Below, piece after piece: positions 24,515 through 32,689 of a stretch of DNA of 64,000 bases. The translations under genes were made by a program, and so were the position numbers. Origin of the DNA: Tomitella gaofuii (lineage in GTDB: Bacteria; Actinomycetota; Actinomycetes; Mycobacteriales; Mycobacteriaceae); contig NZ_CP059900.1 of NCBI RefSeq assembly GCF_014126825.1, positions 3,796,954 through 3,860,953 of the forward strand. The letters run 5' to 3'. A model generated the notes under the pieces. It ran no database searches. It was given only the letters and a program-made list of their open reading frames with translations, and was not told the origin of the DNA. The number at the start of each line of letters is the position of its first letter. Position 1 is the stretch's first letter.

Positions 24515-26209
24515 CTACTCCGCCAGCACCTTCCGCAGCCGGCGGGTGTCGTCGTCGGTCCACTGCGGCAGCTGGAGGATGGCGGCCCAGGCGTCCGCGT
24601 AGTCGGCGACGAACGTGTGACCGAAACCGTCCGGCACGTTGGTTCCCACGGCCATGTCTGCGCTGAGCTGCAGGAACGTGATGATCGGATACCACTGGGT
24701 GGACGGCAGGACCGCGTCGCCGCGCGGCTCGTCGAGCCAGTCCGGCTCGGACAGCAGCGTGTCCGGGTTCCACCAGGTGATGGGGTCGGAGGCGTGCTGC
24801 AGATACACCACCCGCGTCCCCTCCCATGGGGTGTCGGGGCGCTGCAGGTCCTCCGCGTCGGAGATGAAGCGGACGGTCATGCCCTCGCGATAGATCGGCA
24901 GCCATTCCGGCGAACCCTCGTCACGCTGGGCGGTGAACCGGCGCCACAGCTCGTTGTTGCTGGTGGGCCCCACGAACAGCGCGCCGTCGGTCTGCGAGGC
25001 CAGGTCGAGGTCGCCGGAGAACGCCGACTCGCCGGAGAACGAGCCGAGGCTCTCGCCGAAGGTCACCAGCCGCGGACGCTGGTCCTCGGGGAGCGACTGC
25101 ACCTCGGCCGCGACCGCGCGGAACAGCGCCTGGCCGGCCTGCCGGGCGCGGCTCTGGTCGGCGATGAACGACAGCCAGCTCGGCAGGTACGAATACTGCA
25201 TGCTGGCGATGGCCGTGTCGCCGCCGAACATGTACTCCAGCGACGTCGCAGACGCTTCGTTGATCCAGCCGCTGCCCGTGGTGTTCGCGACCGCGATCAC
25301 CTTCCGGTCCAACGCCCCGGTGCGCTCGAGCTCGTCCACCACGCGCTGTGCGCGCTCGACGACGCCGCCGTCCGTGGATGCCAGCCCCGCGTAGACGCGG
25401 ATCGGTTCGATGGCGGGGCGGCCGGTGAACTGCGCGATCTGTTCGACCGTCGGCCCGTCGGAGACGAACCGCCGGCCCAGCCTGCCCAGCGAGTCCCAGG
25501 TGACCAGCGACGCGGCGCTGCCGGAGCGCAACGGCGTGTCCGGCGGGGCGCTGTCCGCCTCGGTCTCGTCGTTGATGGCGCTGAAGCTGGAGTTGAGCCC
25601 GGACATGAGCCAGTTCGCCAGCACACCGTTGGCCAGGGTCACCACCAGCCAGCCGGCCAGCACGACGCCCGCCACGGCGGCGACGCGGCGGGGCAGGAAC
25701 CCGCGGCCCAGACGGGTGAGCAGGCGCGCGAGCCACCGGAATCCGCGGCACACCGCGATGATCACCGCCCACACGATCACCGCGATCACGAGCGTCAACG
25801 GGTACGCCCACCAGCGCAGCGGGTCCGCGGACATGATGGTGCGCAGCTGCGACTGCCAGTGCGCGAACCACACGAGCATCGCCACGGTCCCCGCCACGGC
25901 GACCACCGTGAGCACCCAGCGCGCCACCCGCTGCACCAGCCGCGGCGGCTCCCACTCCAGCAGCCACCGCAGGAACAGGGCGACGAGGATGCCGATGCCG
26001 TAGCCGATGACCGCCGAGCCGCCGGACACGGCGCCCTGGAACACCGGCCCACGCGGGAGGAGGGTCGGGGTGAGGGACGCCCAGAAGAACAGCAGCGCGC
26101 CGACGAGGCCCAGGTAGGGGGCGCGCGCGAACATCCCGGCCGACCGCGGTGCGGTGTCGTCGGGCGAGTCCGGCGCGTCGTGCGATGCGGTGCTCTGCTC
26201 AGTGGTCAC
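24515..26209 (-). CDS. membrane alpha/beta-hydrolase (Abhydrolase_9 family)
   Basis: The 564-aa protein has four or five N-terminal membrane helices (starting FARAPYLGLVGALLFFWASL) and a soluble C-terminal alpha/beta-hydrolase domain. The nucleophile elbow is GESLGSFSG, and the catalytic region includes LQHASDPITWW and a late histidine in DGFGHTF. The layout is that of the actinobacterial PF15420/PF10081 pair, whose substrates are unknown. A GTG at 26209 overlaps the DedA gene end; another GTG at 26254 would add 15 residues, and no ribosome binding site decides between them. It follows the DedA gene and may be coupled to it. Confidence 0.82.
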   Translation of the reverse strand: MTTEQSTASHDAPDSPDDTAPRSAGMFARAPYLGLVGALLFFWASLTPTLLPRGPVFQGAVSGGSAVIGYGIGILVALFLRWLLEWEPPRLVQRVARWVLTVVAVAGTVAMLVWFAHWQSQLRTIMSADPLRWWAYPLTLVIAVIVWAVIIAVCRGFRWLARLLTRLGRGFLPRRVAAVAGVVLAGWLVVTLANGVLANWLMSGLNSSFSAINDETEADSAPPDTPLRSGSAASLVTWDSLGRLGRRFVSDGPTVEQIAQFTGRPAIEPIRVYAGLASTDGGVVERAQRVVDELERTGALDRKVIAVANTTGSGWINEASATSLEYMFGGDTAIASMQYSYLPSWLSFIADQSRARQAGQALFRAVAAEVQSLPEDQRPRLVTFGESLGSFSGESAFSGDLDLASQTDGALFVGPTSNNELWRRFTAQRDEGSPEWLPIYREGMTVRFISDAEDLQRPDTPWEGTRVVYLQHASDPITWWNPDTLLSEPDWLDEPRGDAVLPSTQWYPIITFLQLSADMAVGTNVPDGFGHTFVADYADAWAAILQLPQWTDDDTRRLRKVLAE

Positions 26210-26858
26210 ATGATGATTCTGGACTGTCCACCGGGGCACGGGCGGTACCGGCACCCGCCGCGCGCCGCCGGCGCCGGAGGAGCCACACCGCCGCGGCCGC
26301 GATCACCACCACCGTCAGCACCACCGCCGATCCGGCGCCCAGCCACCGCACCACCTCCTTGTAGGAGCGGCCCACCACGTAGCCGATGGCCACGTTGGCC
26401 GCGCCCCAGGTGAGCGCGGCGGCGACGTCGGCGAGCAGGAAGGGGCGCAAGCGCATCCCCGATGCGCCGGCCAGCGTGGGCATCAGTGTGCGCACGAAGG
26501 CGATGTAGCGGCCGACGAACACCGCGAGCGGCCCGCGCCGGGCGATCAGCGCCTGGGTCTGCTCCCGCCTGCGACGCCGGCGCGGCGACATCGGCCGGCC
26601 CGCCATGCGGTCGCCCAGCAGGTGGCCCACCCCGAAGCCGGTGAGGTCGCCCAGCACCGCCGACCCGATGACCACGGCCGCCATCGGCCACAGTTCCGCG
26701 TGCCCGAGGCTGGCGAGCACTCCGCCCACGATCGCCGCGGTCTCCCCGGGCACGACGAAACCGACGAGCAGCGCGACCTCGGCGAACACCAGGGCCCCGA
26801 CGATGGCGTAGACCACGGCACCGTTCAGCGTCAACAGCTGCTCGAATACCTCGGTCAT
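26199..26858 (-). CDS. DedA-family membrane protein
   Basis: The 219-aa protein has DedA/SNARE-associated domain features: a re-entrant N-terminal part with VVPGETAAIVGG, then GFGVGHLLGDRM, then FVGRYIAFVRTLMPTLAGASGM. Several C-terminal helices and an Arg-rich cytosolic tail follow. DedA proteins are lipid or undecaprenyl-phosphate transporters needed for membrane homeostasis. The start MTEVFEQLLTLNG at 26858 is chosen as typical of the family. A weaker alternative about 15 codons upstream (MAPPRPG) has GGGAG nearby. It precedes the membrane hydrolase by overlap and is divergent from the aminotransferase. Confidence 0.87.
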   Translation of the reverse strand: MTEVFEQLLTLNGAVVYAIVGALVFAEVALLVGFVVPGETAAIVGGVLASLGHAELWPMAAVVIGSAVLGDLTGFGVGHLLGDRMAGRPMSPRRRRRREQTQALIARRGPLAVFVGRYIAFVRTLMPTLAGASGMRLRPFLLADVAAALTWGAANVAIGYVVGRSYKEVVRWLGAGSAVVLTVVVIAAAAVWLLRRRRRAAGAGTARAPVDSPESSCDH

Positions 26859-27116
26859 GGTGGCCGCCCGCCGATCGTCCGCCGCCCCCGGGCGTGGAGG
26901 CGCCATCGCTCTCCCGCCGTGGCAGGCCGGGTGCGTGCGCGGCGTAGGAGAATTCCGACCTGTGAGAATACAGCCTCGCACGCGGGATTGGACGCACGGC
27001 CGACAACGGGGCGGGCGGTCCCTGTCAGCGGGAGCCGCGTCCCCCGCCGGCGAGGCACCCGCCACACTGCCCGCCCGCGCCGCACCCCGGACGCGCCGCA
27101 GTGGCACGATGGTCGC

Positions 27117-28394
27117 GTGAGCATCTCAGACAATGTGCGCCCCGAGTCCACGCCTGCACCCCTGGACTACCCGGCACACCGCGCCCTGGAGCAGTCGCAG
27201 AAGCTCCAGAACGTCCTCTACGAGATCCGCGGACCGGTGCACGCCCACGCCGCGCGCATGGAGGCCGAGGGCCACCGGATCCTCAAGCTCAACATCGGCA
27301 ACCCGGCCACGTTCGGATTCGACGCGCCGGACGTGATCATGCGCGACATGATCGCCGCGCTCCCCTACGCGCAGGGTTATTCGGAGTCCAAGGGCATCCT
27401 GTCGGCCCGCCGGGCCATCGTCACCCGCTACGAGCTGGAGCCCGGCTTCCCCCACCTGGACGTGGAGGACATCTTCCTGGGCAACGGAGTCTCGGAGCTC
27501 ATCACCATCACGATGCAGGCGCTGCTCAACGACGGCGACGAGGTGCTGATCCCCGCCCCCGACTACCCGCTGTGGACGGCGATGACCTCGCTGGCCGGGG
27601 GCACCCCGGTGCACTACCTGTGCGACGAGGACAACGGCTGGCAGCCGGACATCGAGGACCTGGAATCGAAGATCACCCCGCGCACCAAGGCGCTGCTGGT
27701 GATCAACCCCAACAACCCCACCGGCGCCGTCTACTCGCGCGAGGTGCTCGAGCAGCTCGTCGAGCTGGCCCGCAAGCACCGGCTGCTGCTGCTGGCGGAC
27801 GAGATCTACGACCGCATCCTCTACGACGGCGCCCAGCACACGTCGCTGGCGTCGCTGGCCCCGGACATGCTGTGCCTCACGTTCAACGGCCTGTCGAAGA
27901 CGTACCGCGTGGCCGGGTACCGTGCCGGCTGGCTGGCGGTCACCGGCCCCAAGGGGCACGCGACGGGGTTCCTCGAGGGCATCAACCTGCTGGCATCCAC
28001 GCGCCTGTGCCCCAACGTGCCCGCGCAGCACGCCATCCAGGTGGCGCTGGGCGGCTATCAGAGCGTCAACGACCTGATCCTGCCCGGCGGGCGGCTGTTG
28101 GAACAGCGTGATGCGGCCGTCAGCGGCCTCAACGCCATCCCCGGCGTCTCGTGCGTGGCGCCCAAGGGCGCGCTGTACGTGTTTCCCCGGTTGGACCCGG
28201 AGGTGCACGAGATCCACGACGACGAGCAGCTGGTGCACGACCTGCTCACCAGCGAGAAGATCCTGGTCACCCAGGGCACCGGCTTCAACTGGCCGCACCC
28301 GGACCACCTGCGGATCGTCACGCTGCCGTGGGCCCGCGACCTGTCCGTGGCCATCGAGCGGCTGGGCAACTTCCTGGCGGGCTACTCGCAGTAG
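27117..28394 (+). CDS. alaA: pyridoxal-phosphate aminotransferase, AlaA/AspC type
   Basis: The 425-aa class I/II aminotransferase has the PLP-binding lysine in NGLSKTYRVAGYRAGW. It also has INPNNPTGAVYS, the aspartate in LLADEIYDRILYDG that contacts the pyridine nitrogen, and the substrate arginine in HLRIVTLPW. It makes alanine from pyruvate and glutamate in the AlaA group; M. tuberculosis Rv0337c is the counterpart and neighbours Rv0338c, as in this window. The start is GTG at 27117. No strong ribosome binding site is present, but CACGAT lies 6 nt upstream, so the message may be leaderless. The upstream open frame is non-coding in character. Confidence 0.93.
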   Translation: MSISDNVRPESTPAPLDYPAHRALEQSQKLQNVLYEIRGPVHAHAARMEAEGHRILKLNIGNPATFGFDAPDVIMRDMIAALPYAQGYSESKGILSARRAIVTRYELEPGFPHLDVEDIFLGNGVSELITITMQALLNDGDEVLIPAPDYPLWTAMTSLAGGTPVHYLCDEDNGWQPDIEDLESKITPRTKALLVINPNNPTGAVYSREVLEQLVELARKHRLLLLADEIYDRILYDGAQHTSLASLAPDMLCLTFNGLSKTYRVAGYRAGWLAVTGPKGHATGFLEGINLLASTRLCPNVPAQHAIQVALGGYQSVNDLILPGGRLLEQRDAAVSGLNAIPGVSCVAPKGALYVFPRLDPEVHEIHDDEQLVHDLLTSEKILVTQGTGFNWPHPDHLRIVTLPWARDLSVAIERLGNFLAGYSQ

Positions 28395-28432
28395 GCGGCG
28401 CGCCGCGCCCGCCGCTGCCGTCCGGCAACCGA

Positions 28433-29701
28433 TCAGGCGCCGGGCAGCGGTATCTCGATGGGCGGCAGCCCCGGAATGTTGATCTCCAATGGCGGGGGCG
28501 GCGCGGGCGCCTGCTGCACGGGCGGCTGAGGGGCCTGCTGCTGCGGAGGGGGCGCCGCAGGCTGTTCCTCGGTGACCGGAGGTGGGGGCGGCTCCGGGGC
28601 CGGGGGAGGCGGCGGAGGTGCGGGCGCCTGCTGCGTCACCGGCGGCGGGGGCGCAGGCGCCTCGGTGGTCACCGGCTCGGGCGGGGGCAGCGGAGGCACC
28701 TCGGGCGCTTTCGTCGTCGACGCGGGCGAGGGCGCGGCGGGCGAGGTGGGCAGTGTGGTCGATTCCGGGCCGGACGCGGTGTCGTCCCCGGCCAGCACCC
28801 CGCTGGCCGCGACGGCCCCGACCGCGAGACCCGCCAGCAACAGCAGGCCCACGATGCCCGCGGCGGCCGCGGCAGACGACGTCCAGTCCGGGCCCCGCCG
28901 CGAACGCTCCGCCACCGGCGCCCAGTCCCCGTCCGAGGCCGCCCCCGACGCGCCGACGACCTCCCGGCTGGGCAGTAGCGAAGCACCGCGCGCCACAACC
29001 GATTCCGGCTCCCCGGGCACGATCACCGGCAGGCCCAGCTCGCGTTCGACCACCTCGGCGTCGAACTGCTCGTGGATGCGCTCGCCCACTAGCACCACCA
29101 GGTCCGCCATGACGCCGCTGAGCTGTTGCGCGGCGTCGACGACCATCGCGACGCCTTCGAGCACGTCCACGTCCGCTGCCGCGAGCTTGTCGGTGGAAAT
29201 GCGCTGGATCTCCCCCACCATCGCGCCGTCGGCGTCGACGATGCCGCAGCTGTAGCGCCACGAGTCCACGTTGCACACCGCGACGTGCCGGGCGAAGCCC
29301 ACCTGCCGGGTCGCCATCAACTCGGCCAGGGCCGCAACGGGTGTGGGCATCAGGCTGCAGTGGGTGAGTCCGGCGGCATCGGTGCCCATCGTGATGCGCT
29401 TGGCCTGGTCCGCGTCGTGGTAGGCGAACACGACCGACCGGATGGTGCGGTCGATACGCGGTGCCGTCGCGCCCTGCCCCGTACGGCCGGCGAGCAGCGG
29501 CCGCAAGGCGTAGGCCACCTGCTCCTCCGGCGTGCCGTAGGAGGGGACGTCTTTGAGCAACCGCGCCGCGTCGAGCATCTCCACCGAACGCCTGCGTACG
29601 CCGCGCCCGCCGTACACCGCCGGGTCGCCGGACATGGGGGCGTCCGCGAGGGCCATGCGGACGTCGTCGCCGTTGATGCAGACGCCGAGGATCGCGCTCA
29701 T
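28433..29701 (-). CDS. actinobacterial membrane protein with Pro-rich tail (DUF7159-like)
   Basis: The 422-aa protein starts MSAILGVCINGDDVRMALAD, like the mycobacterial DUF7159 group of unknown function. The N-terminal 270 residues resemble an actin-like/ATPase-type fold. One membrane helix (IVGLLLLAGLAVGAVAASGV) near residue 290 is followed by about 115 residues of Pro/Ala/Gln, presumably extending into the cell wall. GAGG lies 5 nt before the ATG at 29701. A GTG at 29758 with a better GGAGGG sequence would add 19 residues, so the start is uncertain. It is convergent with the aminotransferase. Function unknown. Confidence 0.75.
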   Translation of the reverse strand: MSAILGVCINGDDVRMALADAPMSGDPAVYGGRGVRRRSVEMLDAARLLKDVPSYGTPEEQVAYALRPLLAGRTGQGATAPRIDRTIRSVVFAYHDADQAKRITMGTDAAGLTHCSLMPTPVAALAELMATRQVGFARHVAVCNVDSWRYSCGIVDADGAMVGEIQRISTDKLAAADVDVLEGVAMVVDAAQQLSGVMADLVVLVGERIHEQFDAEVVERELGLPVIVPGEPESVVARGASLLPSREVVGASGAASDGDWAPVAERSRRGPDWTSSAAAAAGIVGLLLLAGLAVGAVAASGVLAGDDTASGPESTTLPTSPAAPSPASTTKAPEVPPLPPPEPVTTEAPAPPPPVTQQAPAPPPPPPAPEPPPPPVTEEQPAAPPPQQQAPQPPVQQAPAPPPPLEINIPGLPPIEIPLPGA

Positions 29702-30001
29702 GCGCGCCTCACCCGGTGCGCGCGCCTGGCCGTTGGACTCACGATCCGCGCGATTCACTGTGCCCTCCCTCCGCGCCGGGCCCTCCTCGAACCCGGACCT
29801 TCCGTCCAAAGCGGGCGTTCACGCGCGACGGCCGGACCCGGTTGCCGATACGTCCGGGTCACGGAAGTTCCGACGCCGCGAACCATTCCACCGCCACCAT
29901 ACTTGCGCTGCAATGATATGGCGTGTCGATGTTGCGAAAAACCCCGGCTTCACACTGGTCGGCGTGTCGCCCGGGCGCGGCCGCGGCATGGCACTGGACT
30001 G

Positions 30002-30568
30002 TCAGCGGCGGAAGTTCAGGTACGCGCGCGACGGCGTGGGCCCCCGCTGACCCTGGTACTTGGAGCCGACGGACGCACTGCCGTAGGGGCTTTCGGACGG
30101 GCTGGTCAGCCGCAGCAGGCACAGCTGGCCGATCTTCATGCCCGGCCACAGCGTGATGGGCAGGTTCGCGACGTTGGAGAGCTCCAGCGTGATGTGCCCG
30201 GAGAAGCCCGGGTCGATGAAACCGGCCGTCGAATGCGTCAGCAGTCCCAGCCGGCCCAGGCTCGACTTGCCCTCGAGGCGCCCGGCCAGGTCGTCGGGAA
30301 GGGTGCAGCACTCCATGGTGGCGCCCAGCACGAACTCGCCCGGATGCAGGACGAACGGCTCGCCGTCGCCCGGGGCCACCAGCGTGGTCAACTCGTCTTG
30401 CTGCTGCGCCGGATCGATATGGGTGTACCGGGTGTTGTTGAAGACCCGGAAGAACTTGTCCAGCCGCACGTCCACACTCGACGGCTGCACCAGCGCATCA
30501 TCGTAGGGCTCGATGCCGAGGCGGCCGGAGTCGAGTGCGGCGCGTATGTCGCGGTCGGAGAGCAGCAC
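30002..30568 (-). CDS. dcd: dCTP deaminase (bifunctional dCTP deaminase/dUTPase type)
   Basis: The 188-aa protein carries the trimeric dUTPase-like fold with [25 protein letters not shown]. This motif contains the catalytic glutamate and serine of Dcd and the conserved segment that in mycobacteria also hydrolyses dUTP to dUMP. It supplies dUMP for thymidylate synthesis. The GTG at 30568 is preferred because TAGGCT lies 6 nt upstream on the minus strand, a leaderless geometry, and length then matches the family. A GTG at 30574 would add two residues. A tRNA-Gly gene lies divergent nearby, as in M. tuberculosis. Confidence 0.95.
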   Translation of the reverse strand: MLLSDRDIRAALDSGRLGIEPYDDALVQPSSVDVRLDKFFRVFNNTRYTHIDPAQQQDELTTLVAPGDGEPFVLHPGEFVLGATMECCTLPDDLAGRLEGKSSLGRLGLLTHSTAGFIDPGFSGHITLELSNVANLPITLWPGMKIGQLCLLRLTSPSESPYGSASVGSKYQGQRGPTPSRAYLNFRR

Positions 30569-30703
30569 CAGCACAGCCTAACGGGGTCCCGGGGGGCGGC
30601 ATGGGCGGGCTCCGCGGGGAATCTGCTAGAGTCTGTCCCTGCAGGCAACGCAGCAGTGCGATTCACACGTTTTCGCTGGTCACACAGCCAAGTTCGCCGC
30701 AAT

Positions 30704-30774
30704 GCCGATGTAGTTCAATGGTAGAACATCAGCTTCCCAAGCTGAATACGCGGGTTCGATTCCCGTCATCGGCT
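30704..30774 (+). tRNA. tRNA-Gly (anticodon CCC)
   Basis: The acceptor arms GCCGATG and CATCGGC pair perfectly. The D arm is GTTC-AATGGTA-GAAC. The anticodon arm is TCAGC-TTCCCAA-GCTGA with CCC at loop positions 3-5, reading GGG codons. The T arm holds GGTTCGATTCC. CCA is not encoded. Length is 71 nt. A TAGAGT hexamer at 30627-30632 may be part of its promoter. Confidence 0.96.
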
Positions 30775-30872
30775 CTCACTGGTCAGGGCATGTTTTCGCC
30801 CGGCCTGATCTCCCCCTCTGCGGTCGGAACCCGACCTTCATGCCCCGGACGTGCCCGAAAAGCATTCACAAG

Positions 30873-31460
30873 TCAGCAGTACCGCGGCGGCTCCACACCT
30901 GGGAAGTCGTCGACCACGTCCACCTCCGTGAGCGCCAGAACCGCGTCGACCGCGTCCGCTGATCCGCCTATCGTGGCGAAGTGCGAGTCGATGTCGCACG
31001 TGACGCACCAAGCGCGGTCGGCCGGCCAGACGAACGCCGGCGTCGGCGCCTCCACGGTGCCCAGCAACGCCTTCAACCGGCCGTCCCAGGTCTCCGCATC
31101 CGCGACAGCGCCGTGGAAGAGGAAGTAGTCCCGGTTCGGAATCGCCAGCCTCGGCATCTGATCGTCCGCATGGAAGCAGGGCCAACCCTCCCAGACGAGG
31201 AAACAGCAGTCGGCCGGCGTGCAGGTGAAGCTGGCCAGCTCCGACAGCACGACACCGATCTGCTCATCGTCGCTCAGAGCACCGGGACTCACCGGAGATT
31301 CGCTCTCGCGCTGCCCGTCCCGACTCGGGTCCGGGATGAGCCGCAGGCGCGCGTACCTGTCGAAGCAGAACGGACCTCGGGAGACCAACCGATCCCACTC
31401 CTCGGCGCGGTCCGCTATCCACTGCGCCGGCGTCAGATCCGCCACCCGCGCGATGCTCAC
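30873..31460 (-). CDS. unknown cytoplasmic protein
   Basis: The 195-aa protein has no signal peptide or membrane helix. It is rich in Trp, Cys and Asp. It holds a central FLVWEGWPCFHADDQMPRL, then IPNRDYFLFHGAVAD, and ends with a FVWPADRAWCVTCDIDSHFATIGG block. I recall similar blocks in unannotated actinobacterial proteins, but no function is known. It lacks catalytic motifs I can name. The ATG at 31460 overlaps the preceding gene's stop by 4 nt, so the two form a coupled pair. Such small acidic coupled genes often accompany accessory functions such as immunity, which is inference only. Confidence 0.7.
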   Translation of the reverse strand: MSIARVADLTPAQWIADRAEEWDRLVSRGPFCFDRYARLRLIPDPSRDGQRESESPVSPGALSDDEQIGVVLSELASFTCTPADCCFLVWEGWPCFHADDQMPRLAIPNRDYFLFHGAVADAETWDGRLKALLGTVEAPTPAFVWPADRAWCVTCDIDSHFATIGGSADAVDAVLALTEVDVVDDFPGVEPPRYC

Positions 31461-31969
31461 GTGGACGCTTCTGCACCGGGTCGCCGACCGGCATGCTTAC
31501 AGAGTTCACCGATGGGAGCGACAGCGACGTCACCGTGCGGGTCCACCCAGAACGGTTCCCCCGCGCGCACGCCGGGAGTCAGCAGGTGACGCCCTCGGCT
31601 GGGCCACTGCACGAACTCATACCCCGCCAGGTCGTCCTGCACGACCTCGGCTATCCAGGCGGCGGCTTCCCCGTATGCGGCGTCGACAGTGAGGTTCGAG
31701 CCATTGCTGAACCCGCTCACGCCCCGGCCGCCCCGCCAACCGGCCCACACACGGAAATCGCCGTCGACCGCGAGCTCCCAGATCAGCCCATCGACATCCA
31801 GTTCGCGCCCGTACCGCAGACAGCGCAGGTCGCGGGCCACTGCGTCGAGAGCGCACCGCCACGTCACAGGCGGATCGACGCCGGGACCGTCCATCGGGCC
31901 GAAAGCCGTACCGGACAGCGGAATGCGCCACACGAATCGGTCGTCACCCCACGGACCCGCCTCCGTCAT
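31457..31969 (-). CDS. unknown protein, coupled partner of the preceding gene
   Basis: The 170-aa protein is soluble, with many Trp and Gly residues (DDRFVWRIPLSGTAFGPMDG, VWAGWRGGRGVSGFSNGSN). It has an ISSSS-free, cysteine-poor core and ends with HGDVAVAPIGELCKHAG. The start at 31969 is chosen because GGAAGG lies 8 nt upstream. An ATG at 32002 would add 11 residues without a ribosome binding site. Its stop overlaps the start of the gene at 30873-31460. No family is recognised. The pair sits next to a tRNA gene, a common integration neighbourhood, but I see no integrase or clear direct repeats. Confidence 0.68.
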   Translation of the reverse strand: MTEAGPWGDDRFVWRIPLSGTAFGPMDGPGVDPPVTWRCALDAVARDLRCLRYGRELDVDGLIWELAVDGDFRVWAGWRGGRGVSGFSNGSNLTVDAAYGEAAAWIAEVVQDDLAGYEFVQWPSRGRHLLTPGVRAGEPFWVDPHGDVAVAPIGELCKHAGRRPGAEAST

Positions 31970-32227
31970 GCGACCGACCTTCCTGCACACACCGTTGGTC
32001 ATGTCGACGGGACCGCCCGGCGAATCCTGTTCGTGATCGTCGTGTGGGCGCTACCGTTCGCGGGTGCGGTCGCCTGGATCTTCTGCCGGAATCGGGCGAC
32101 GGCGAACCGGGGCGAGGCGTAGCCCGGAAACCGCGGGGCACCCAGCGAGCCTCCGCGGCGGGCAGGCCGGCCCGCGCGGGCGACCGGCCGCGGGCTCGCC
32201 GGCCGATCGCCCCGCAGCATCGACGTC

Positions 32228-32380
32228 CTAGTCGAACGTCCCCCAGCCGTACAGCACGCTCAGCACGATCGCGAGGACCACCAGCACGCCGATGATCCCG
32301 GTCCACACGAACGCCTGCGTCTTCGACGGCGGATCGTAGGGGTTCAGCTCGGCCTTCAGCTCTTCCGCGTTCACACTCAT
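32228..32380 (-). CDS. 50-aa single-span membrane protein
   Basis: This short gene begins MSVNAEELKAELNPYDPPSK, an acidic then Pro-containing cytosolic segment. A single hydrophobic helix follows (AFVWTGIIGVLVVLAIVLSV), ending YGWGTFD. AGGAG stands just upstream, and an extra ATG immediately precedes the chosen one, so 32383 is an alternative start. The charge pattern and ribosome binding site make it more convincing than a chance frame. It lies about 260 bp upstream of the unknown pair at 30873-31969 on the same strand. Function unknown; small proteins of this kind often modulate membrane complexes. Confidence 0.65.
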   Translation of the reverse strand: MSVNAEELKAELNPYDPPSKTQAFVWTGIIGVLVVLAIVLSVLYGWGTFD

Positions 32381-32383
32381 CAT

Positions 32384-32689
32384 CTCCTCACAGCACCGAC
32401 ACGGCGACTGGATAGAACGATACGGAACATCCGCCCGCGAAAGGCACCGACCCCGGGCACGGTCCGGGCGCTCTCCGCAGCGCCGAAGCGCACCGCGGCA
32501 TGCGAGGGCCGGGCCGGTGGCGGTACCGCGCGACGCACTCCGTTCAACTTATTGCGAATCCGCATACGAATAGGTCGTCCGCCCTCTATTCTCAGCGGCA
32601 ATGCCCTGGCCGACCGCCGCCCCGGCTGATATTCACCGCTGGACTCCGGCCTTGCCACGGCGCCGCATCCCACAGAAGGCAGGCCCTCG
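32384..32689. other. 306-bp divergent intergenic region
   Basis: No gene is seen between the 50-aa membrane protein and the sulfatase. The stretch 32545-32600 is AT-rich for this window and holds near-symmetric repeats around GCGAATCCGCATACGAAT. It likely contains the sulfatase promoter. No terminator is evident. Confidence 0.5.

Noticed and set aside
27126-29276. 716-codon open frame on the minus strand over alaA
   Set aside because: It crosses a real gene and the intergenic gap, and is a shadow of both the aminotransferase and the Pro-rich protein.
32033-32122. Small hydrophobic peptide resembling a PLD-nuclease N-terminal segment
   Set aside because: The hydrophobic stretch is suggestive, but the only close in-frame start is a GTG giving 29 residues without a ribosome binding site, antisense or next to other genes.
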